A DNA stretch of 64,000 nt. It comes from Stereum hirsutum FP-91666 SS1. Its lineage: Eukaryota; Basidiomycota; Agaricomycetes; Russulales; Stereaceae. A program made the translations under genes and the position numbers. The stretch spans positions 980,597 to 1,044,596 of the forward strand of contig NW_006763142.1 of NCBI RefSeq assembly GCF_000264905.1, given 5' to 3'. This document shows, piece after piece, positions 58,473 to 64,000 of this stretch. Under the pieces are notes generated by a model, which saw only the letters and a list, made by a program, of their open reading frames with translations, searched no databases and was not told the DNA's origin. The first letter of the stretch is position 1. Each line of letters opens with the position of its first letter.

Positions 58473-58830
58473 CTATCCCACCTCCCGCTTGGTATATATT
58501 TCCAAGCATTCTTCCCTATTCACCATCATTCTCGCCGTGTATCCAACTGCACCCTCCTCGTCCTGGCTTGCCTTTCTTCTCGCCCACTCTACCTCGTCCT
58601 CTTCTTCTCCTCTCAATTTACAATGCGCCAGATCGATAAGAACAACCGAATTTTGCAGCACGCGGTTGACGGGCCCATTGTCGTCGTCATCGCTATTTGG
58701 TCCGGGGGTTAGGAGCGGTTCGCGAACGATGAAGTTATCCATCCGGACATCCTCGTTCAATGCTTCAAAATCTCCTACACGGTCCACGACCGCCACAGCC
58801 GCGGCCCGGAAAGGTTACGGCTTTGTGCTG
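58473..58830 (-). pseudogene. C-terminal fragment of a basidiomycete kinase-like protein
   Basis: The minus-strand frame reads NEDVRMDNFIVRE and VVLIDLAHCKLRGEEEDEVE, then SQDEEGAVG. This resembles the catalytic end of the protein-kinase/APH-like proteins expanded in Agaricomycetes, with HNDVRxEN and DFA-type metal-site motifs. The catalytic-loop His reads Asn and DFx reads DLA. No upstream exon with the P-loop or N-lobe is visible in the next 500 bp. It may be a truncated pseudogene or a very diverged last exon. Confidence 0.45.
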
Positions 58831-59314
58831 CGAGAAGCCCGAATAGGACAAGATTGAAGGTGATTGAAAAGGACCGACTGGGTAAAATCGTGACTCGTGT
58901 CTTTGGAAGTAGAGCCCCATTAGAGCCGAAGGGCACTGAAGTTGTTGGAGACACACTCCAGTTTCTGTTTCAGGGTACAAGTCTCTGTTAACAGACCTCA
59001 GGCAGTCTATTGATACTACCGTCAGCCAACCTTTCAGCAGGAAACGACCAAGGAAGGACGAACAATGGGGATGTTGACCGACAGGGGGATGCGACGAGTC
59101 GGAAAGTGAAGTCACCGTGGTAGTGAACGCCACACTCATGCATACTCTAGTTGGGTTGGGCCACAGATCCTTACCCTCTCAACATGGCGTTCTATGTGAT
59201 CACGTCACGACATTGCAGTTCCAAACTATCATACAAACATTCTAAAACAGTTCCAAGCATAGTTTCATAATTGCTTTCGACCCATCAACCGACCAGCTCT
59301 ATGTCTTAAGCCGT
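58831..59314. other. Intergenic region
   Basis: This lies between the kinase-like fragment and the stop of the 2-oxoglutarate oxygenase. I see nothing recognisable in it. Confidence 0.4.
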
Positions 59315-61371
59315 TCAATTGTACTGCGTGACCTTCACCCCCGCGATCTCTTCCTCTTCTACATCTAAACCTCCTTCAACCTTCCTAACCGTCTTATTCC
59401 TCCCATACAACCTAGTCCTACTCCTCCTCCACTCATTCATCGTCAATACCGCTCCCTCTTCATTCTCTCCCTCTGCTCCTCCGCCACCAGCGGCCCTTTT
59501 GACACCCGGAACGTCCTTGATACCCACCCTCTGCAGCACGGGAGACTCCGTGTGAGGAAGAAGTTTCACATCGTCGTTGGCCATTGAGAAGTAGAAGACA
59601 CCGACGCGGGCGAGATTGGACTGGGAAGGTGGAGGTTGGGTCACGCGGTGGATCGTGGGTTTATAGTAGGAGCCGGAGAGGAAGTTGATGACATCGCCGG
59701 TGTTGATGACCTGTGGACGTACGAGTGTTATCAGTCAGAACAGAATACACAAATCTTGTGATAGCCGTCGAAATATATGTACAAGGGGGTAGGTGAGTGA
59801 ATAAATGAACGTACGAGGGCATTCTCAACGTGACGGACCCAACGCCACTTTCCATCTGGAGAAAGAATTTGGAGACCAGAAATGGGCTGCGACCAAAGCA
59901 CTGTCACGCTCCCGATGTCTAAGTAGATGTATAAGACACTGTTCAGCATGCGCGATTCTCAGAATATGGGGTGTAGTATGTGGAGCACCTGTGTGGCCCT
60001 TGAGCCAGACGTTCTTTGTTTTAAGCTCATCCTCCGCCGAGCGAGGGAAGCTAGAGCATCCAAGAGGCGACGTGAGATACAACAATCCCAAGACAGCATA
60101 TGTGGGGAGACTGACTACTTCATGAACCGCACTGTCATAGAAGCACGCAATCAAACCTCGATGGTCAACGAATGAGAGTGTACAATGTGGCCAAAACGCA
60201 CCTGAGCTCTCATCGACACCTTCGAACTTGTGCTGTTCAACCAACGCATCCTCTGGAAGCTCGAGTCCAATAGCGAGCAGCCTGTACAGTAATCTATCGT
60301 CAGTCGCTTGAAATACTGTTGGGTGCTCTCGTGAAGAACGCACCTAAGTATTGGAAACACAACGTTAAAGTGGTTGTGTTTCGCGAAGTCTTCCAGTTCT
60401 TTTAAGTATGGTCTCAGGAAGGTAGGGTGCTCTCTGTTGTAAACCTTTCGGTTGACTGGTGCAGCAATGAACGTGAGGTACATTAACCAAACATAATCCG
60501 TCAAAGATTTCATAGAGAGTTTGAAGGCAAGCCACTGATATGAGCTCAAAGAGAGTAGAGCACTCACTATTGTACTGTTCGATGGAATCATAAACGCCTG
60601 GTTCGATTTGCTGTACATCAGATACCCAGTCAGTTATATCCCGGCTGGATACAATGCCAATAAAAACACACCCAAACATTCCTGGGCTTATATCCCTCAT
60701 ACGCCTCCGCCTTCTGATCATCGACTGTATACTTCTCCTTCTCCTCCTTACTGACACAGTCGAAGGTCGCGTTCGCCAAACTAAAGACACGCCTTGTCTG
60801 AACATCGTCAAGGTACAACGACCAGAACCAGCATGCCCCAGTAGCACAATACAGATAGTCAGTCGATAGTCGGACTAACACAAAGACACGCGACAAAATG
60901 ATAGAGCCAAGGGTGGACGGAAGTTCCAAATGGGCCGAGGTATTTACGAAGGGTGAAGGGAACATACCTGCTCGGCAGTGTAGCCATGATTGATAGCGTA
61001 GAAGAAACCTTGAGTTGTCATAGCTTCGAGCATCTGTTTCGCGAGAGTGCGACGCCCGGCGGCCGTGGACGCTTGAGAGAGGTCAATAGAAATGAGGTCC
61101 GCCCATTCGACTGTTCGGAAACATATCGGTCAAAGATATTTCGACTGAAGTAGTACGGCAGAAGAGGAAACATGCGATGGGGGCATAGGGGAAGAAATGA
61201 AGGATGTAACTTACGGTCTTCTGTTGCAGTGGGAGGTGGTGTCCATTCTGGTATAGCACTTGAAGCCTGCTCTGATCCTGTGATCCTCAAGGACTTGCTG
61301 GACCTCGAGAATATGGCAAGCCAGAGAGACACAAAGGAGTTAACAAGCCAGCGAAATGGATTCGGAGCCAT
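59315..61371 (-). CDS. 2-oxoglutarate/Fe(II)-dependent dioxygenase (isopenicillin N synthase-like)
   Basis: Non-haem iron oxygenase. The start is at 61371 (MAPNPFRWLVN) and the gene runs through about ten exons to a stop at 59315. The N-terminal domain begins ADLISIDLSQASTAAGRRTL, with MTTQGFFYAINHGYTAEQ and then IFSLANATFDCVSKEEKEKY. The jelly-roll core holds the iron ligands His and Asp in WLKGHTDIGSVTVLWSQPIS, split by an intron between T and D, and the distal His in YYKPTIHRVTQPPP. The 2OG-binding Arg is the R of HRV or the later NLARVGVFYFS. A hydrophobic segment (LVNSFVSLWLAIF) near the start could anchor it to a membrane. The substrate is unknown. Middle exon boundaries are approximate. 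Confidence 0.82.
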
Positions 61372-63188
61372 ATCGTGTGGATACACGCAATGGAAGGTAA
61401 GTGGGACGAGAGGAAGCGCACTTCAGAGGGGGACGGAAGACGAAGGAACATTTATATAGTAGGACGGGAAAATGATGACAGCGTGTCAGCATATGACTTC
61501 AATCGCTGGGTGTCCATAACAGCGCTCAGGATTCCATATCAAGTTATGATACTCGACCTTTGAGTTCTGTGTGGTTTCTAGAAGTGTGGAAGATGCGGGA
61601 CGGAACGATGCACACGATAGGCGCTGCATCCTAAGAAGGTTTAGTTACTGTCTGGAGGTTCCACCAGTGTCCACTTGCATGTCTTACTAGTGAATGAGTT
61701 AACAAACGAGGAAAAGGGGTTTAGCTACCGTTTAAAAGGTTGGAGGAATATAGTCCACTATACGAGGTATTCAGGTGGCAAAAAGAAAGTAAGATCTGGG
61801 GATGAACGCAAGAGAAGAGGGCTCCACAAAGCTAGAAGAAGACTCGTGCACGGTAGAAGGCGATCTAATCCTGTATCCTCACACGAATCGTTTAATAAGT
61901 GAAACGGCGTCTTCGAGTCAGGAAATCAAGATACTTACCGTTGCTTATCGATTCAAAGTCGTCCAGGACTGTCATGCCGCATTGACGTATACCACAGGCA
62001 TAGGGAAGTTTGCTTGGAGGCAAAGTTCTAGAGTCACACGATGAGATCGAACCTGTATCGTTCTCCTTGACCGGGCATCTGACCATGCATCGACATGGAT
62101 CTCAGAGACTACTATCCTTCCGACTCCCGTCCAGAGCGCCGGGTATGTGGTCTCTTGGTCAACACCGAAGATCATATGCGATGTGGAAACGTGTACACAG
62201 TCCATTGTTCTAGTAGAGAGCGACATAGGTTGTACGACGTGGCCAAACATGAGCCATGGAATGAAATTAGATATTTTATGATTGGACACCTTTATTTTTG
62301 CGCATGCCGAGGTCATATGAACTGAATGACGATGTGTTGCACGTAGCATTGTACCCCGACAAGCGGGCCGAGGTAGTGGGCGCTTCTCAAACTGAAGTAC
62401 TCTCGCCTCGAACAAATGTGGGTAGTATGCATTGATCATTGACAGCATTGGAAAGAACCTAGAAGCGAGTCTGTGGGGATATCATATGATGTGTCCAGCC
62501 AGGGCATGTCTACACAAGCAGTTGCCTGTGAGTCTTGGGGGTGAAACTGAGTTCCGAAGGTTACCGAACCGATATGGTCCGTGAGCACTTTCTCAGCACG
62601 AGTGTTTAGATGTGAAGAGCCGAGGATAGTCACTCCGAGGTATTAAGAGCAACCAATGCTTCGATGTTCAGGTCGAAGAAGAGCGAAGAAGAGCTGCGAG
62701 ACATTCACTCGGCGAGGAATGACCGGTGAGCAAGAAAAGCAACTGGCATTTCGGCCGGTAATCAGGCGCAAGACGAGACGAAATATTGCGAGCAGAAATC
62801 ATAAAAGACAACAAGCTGTTGGCGGAGAGCCGATGATGATGGAAGGAAGAAAGAAAGTGTTCGGAAGAAACCGTGAGGAAGGAAGAGTATGACCGCCGCA
62901 CGTGGGAAGTGGCTGCACAGGAATGTGGGGAAAGGGGCGTTGCGGGGAAGCGGCGGACGGTCAGACGACTTGACGCTCAGAGGTCACAAAGCCTGCAGTG
63001 GTCGATGATGTACATACCCATGGAGGGACATGCGCCCTACATAAAGACGCATTTGGCTCACTTTCCCAGACACCTTGTTCTTTACGCCCATCTTCCCCGA
63101 CTTCGACCGCCATTCGACGAAAATCGTCCATAGTGTTCGTTGAACTCGACTCCAAGATCGCGGCGACTTACTACAGAAGGAACAAAGA
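61372..63188. other. Intergenic region with no supported gene
   Basis: Several open frames of 60-160 codons occur on both strands (for example minus 61972-62448), but none shows a motif, consistent splice signals or a conserved segment I can name. The last part is presumably the promoter of the dicarboxylate carrier. Confidence 0.45.
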
Positions 63189-64000
63189 ATGTCGAGAGCT
63201 GTTCAAGATGCTGCCCCACCATTGCCTGCAGGAGAGAAGGTCACATCTTTACCGGCGAAGAAGAAACAACCCTATCCGTTTTGGCTAGGAGGTGTGTCCA
63301 TTTTATCTTTCTTTGGAGACCAGACGCTGAGATGAAGCTTGGAATGGAAAGGTGTTGCGGCGACCATTGCTGCGTCCATAACACAGTGCGTTTGGAACAT
63401 GAGCAATCTTTCATTATCGTGTGATACTCAACGATTCGATTCCACGTTATCGTCATAGCCCATTGGACCTCACCAAGGTCCGCTTGCAGGCTTCAGGGGA
63501 CAAGCGCATGATCGCGTCCATACAGAAGACCGTCCGAACAGCAGGTACGCACACCTTAACCATGGTCCAAATACGGCGTGTACGATGTTGGTACAGTATG
63601 CAACGTTGGCTGATCGATATCTTGTATAGGATTTCTTGGTCTCTTTGATGGCATCACTGGAACATGGATGAGACAGATGAGTTACTCGGTCTGCCGCTTT
63701 TGGGCGTATGACGAGAGCAAGAAATTGATCGGCGCTGGCAAGTCCTCATTAATCATTTCTCCATACAGCACCCCTAATAACGCGGAAGACTAACGTCTAC
63801 TTTCGCAGACAACAAATCACCAGCATGGAAGCTTGCGTTAGCTGGTAGTATGGGTACGCCGTTTCCGCCATGGTCTTCCCGGATATCATCCAGATATCTC
63901 ACAATGCTTGTCTCCAGCTGGTGGAATTGCTGGCTTGGTTGGAAACCCCGGGGGTAAGCCTCCTTAGACTATCAGAAACTTCCCACCAACTGGCTGAGAG
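63189..64000 (+). CDS. DIC1: Mitochondrial dicarboxylate carrier (DIC1 type), 5' part, cut by window edge
   Basis: Inner-membrane carrier exchanging malate or succinate for phosphate. Exons in the window: 63189-63291, 63352-63385, 63459-63544, 63630-63737, 63809-63853, 63918-63953 and onward. All phases agree. The N-terminus is KKKQPYPFWLGGVAATIAAS. The first carrier signature is HPLDLTKVRLQ (Px[DE]xx[KR]). Then come LFDGITGTWMRQMSYSVCRF + WAYDESKKLIGA, and the second repeat starts LALAGSMAGGIAGLVGNPG. VRLQASGDK and YSVCRFWAYDE are close to fungal Dic1. Intron 63738-63808 has a GC donor (G|GCAAGT). The remaining second and third repeats lie beyond the right edge. Confidence 0.9.

Noticed and set aside
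61972..62448. 158-codon minus ORF as a gene
   Set aside because: There is no recognisable motif, no clear splice context, and competing open frames of similar length on the other strand.

Overview
The window is nuclear DNA of a filamentous basidiomycete, most likely an Agaricomycete. The genes are dense with introns, most of them 50-75 nt with GT..AG ends. Gene families are fungal: a SKN1/KRE6-type GH16 protein, a hyphal GT2 glycosyltransferase, a Ypk1-type AGC kinase and Syn8. One gene is a DUF6533-like membrane protein, a family I know from mushroom-forming fungi. For most recognised genes I spliced the exons by hand; where a residue count is given, the spliced frame closes.

Layout, left to right. 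1-515 (-): 5' end of an MDR oxidoreductase. 0.5-2.1 kb: no gene, one inverted repeat. 2195-2686 (-): small subunit of serine palmitoyltransferase. 3108-6388 (-): gamma-tubulin complex protein GCP2 in 12 exons. 7228-8780 (+): complete MDR oxidoreductase, a close paralogue of the gene at 1-515. 9083-10385 (+): mitochondrial-type protein with two HMG boxes. 10923-12581 (-): FAD monooxygenase. 13120-14675 (+): GNAT acetyltransferase fused to an Mss4/Dss4 domain. 15289-16875 (+): sugar-phosphate isomerase / dehydroshikimate dehydratase-like TIM barrel. 17129-17230: intron-containing tRNA-Met(CAT), followed by five degenerate tRNA 3' ends.

17.4-21.4 kb is low-complexity DNA with repeats. 21466-24340 (-) is the GH16 protein, whose catalytic glutamates both read as glutamine. 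A gene-poor stretch of 7.4 kb follows. 31757-36045 (+) is a GT2 glycosyltransferase like those needed for hyphal growth. Then tRNA-Asp(GTC) at 37557, a Cue1-like CUE-domain protein (37970-39014, -), a Ypk1/SGK-type kinase (40366-43969, -) and a 0.7 kb foldback transposon. 46588-49793 (+) is a long low-complexity membrane protein. After that come a DUF6533-like membrane protein (-), a doubtful membrane ORF (-), the SNARE Syn8 (-), a class I glutamine amidotransferase (+), a broken kinase-like piece (-), a 2-oxoglutarate/Fe(II) oxygenase (-) and, cut by the right edge, the mitochondrial dicarboxylate carrier (+).

The genes do not form one pathway. The stretch 21-44 kb does hold three genes tied to the cell wall and membrane stress (GH16, GT2, Ypk1). 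The most unusual observations are the GH16 active-site change, the GNAT-Mss4 fusion, a 7-nt microexon and two GC-AG introns in GCP2, the tRNA 3'-end array, three TA-flanked foldback elements, and introns of 0.9 and 1.2 kb in GT2 and YPK1. I did not find a prokaryote-like defence or mobile gene system here.
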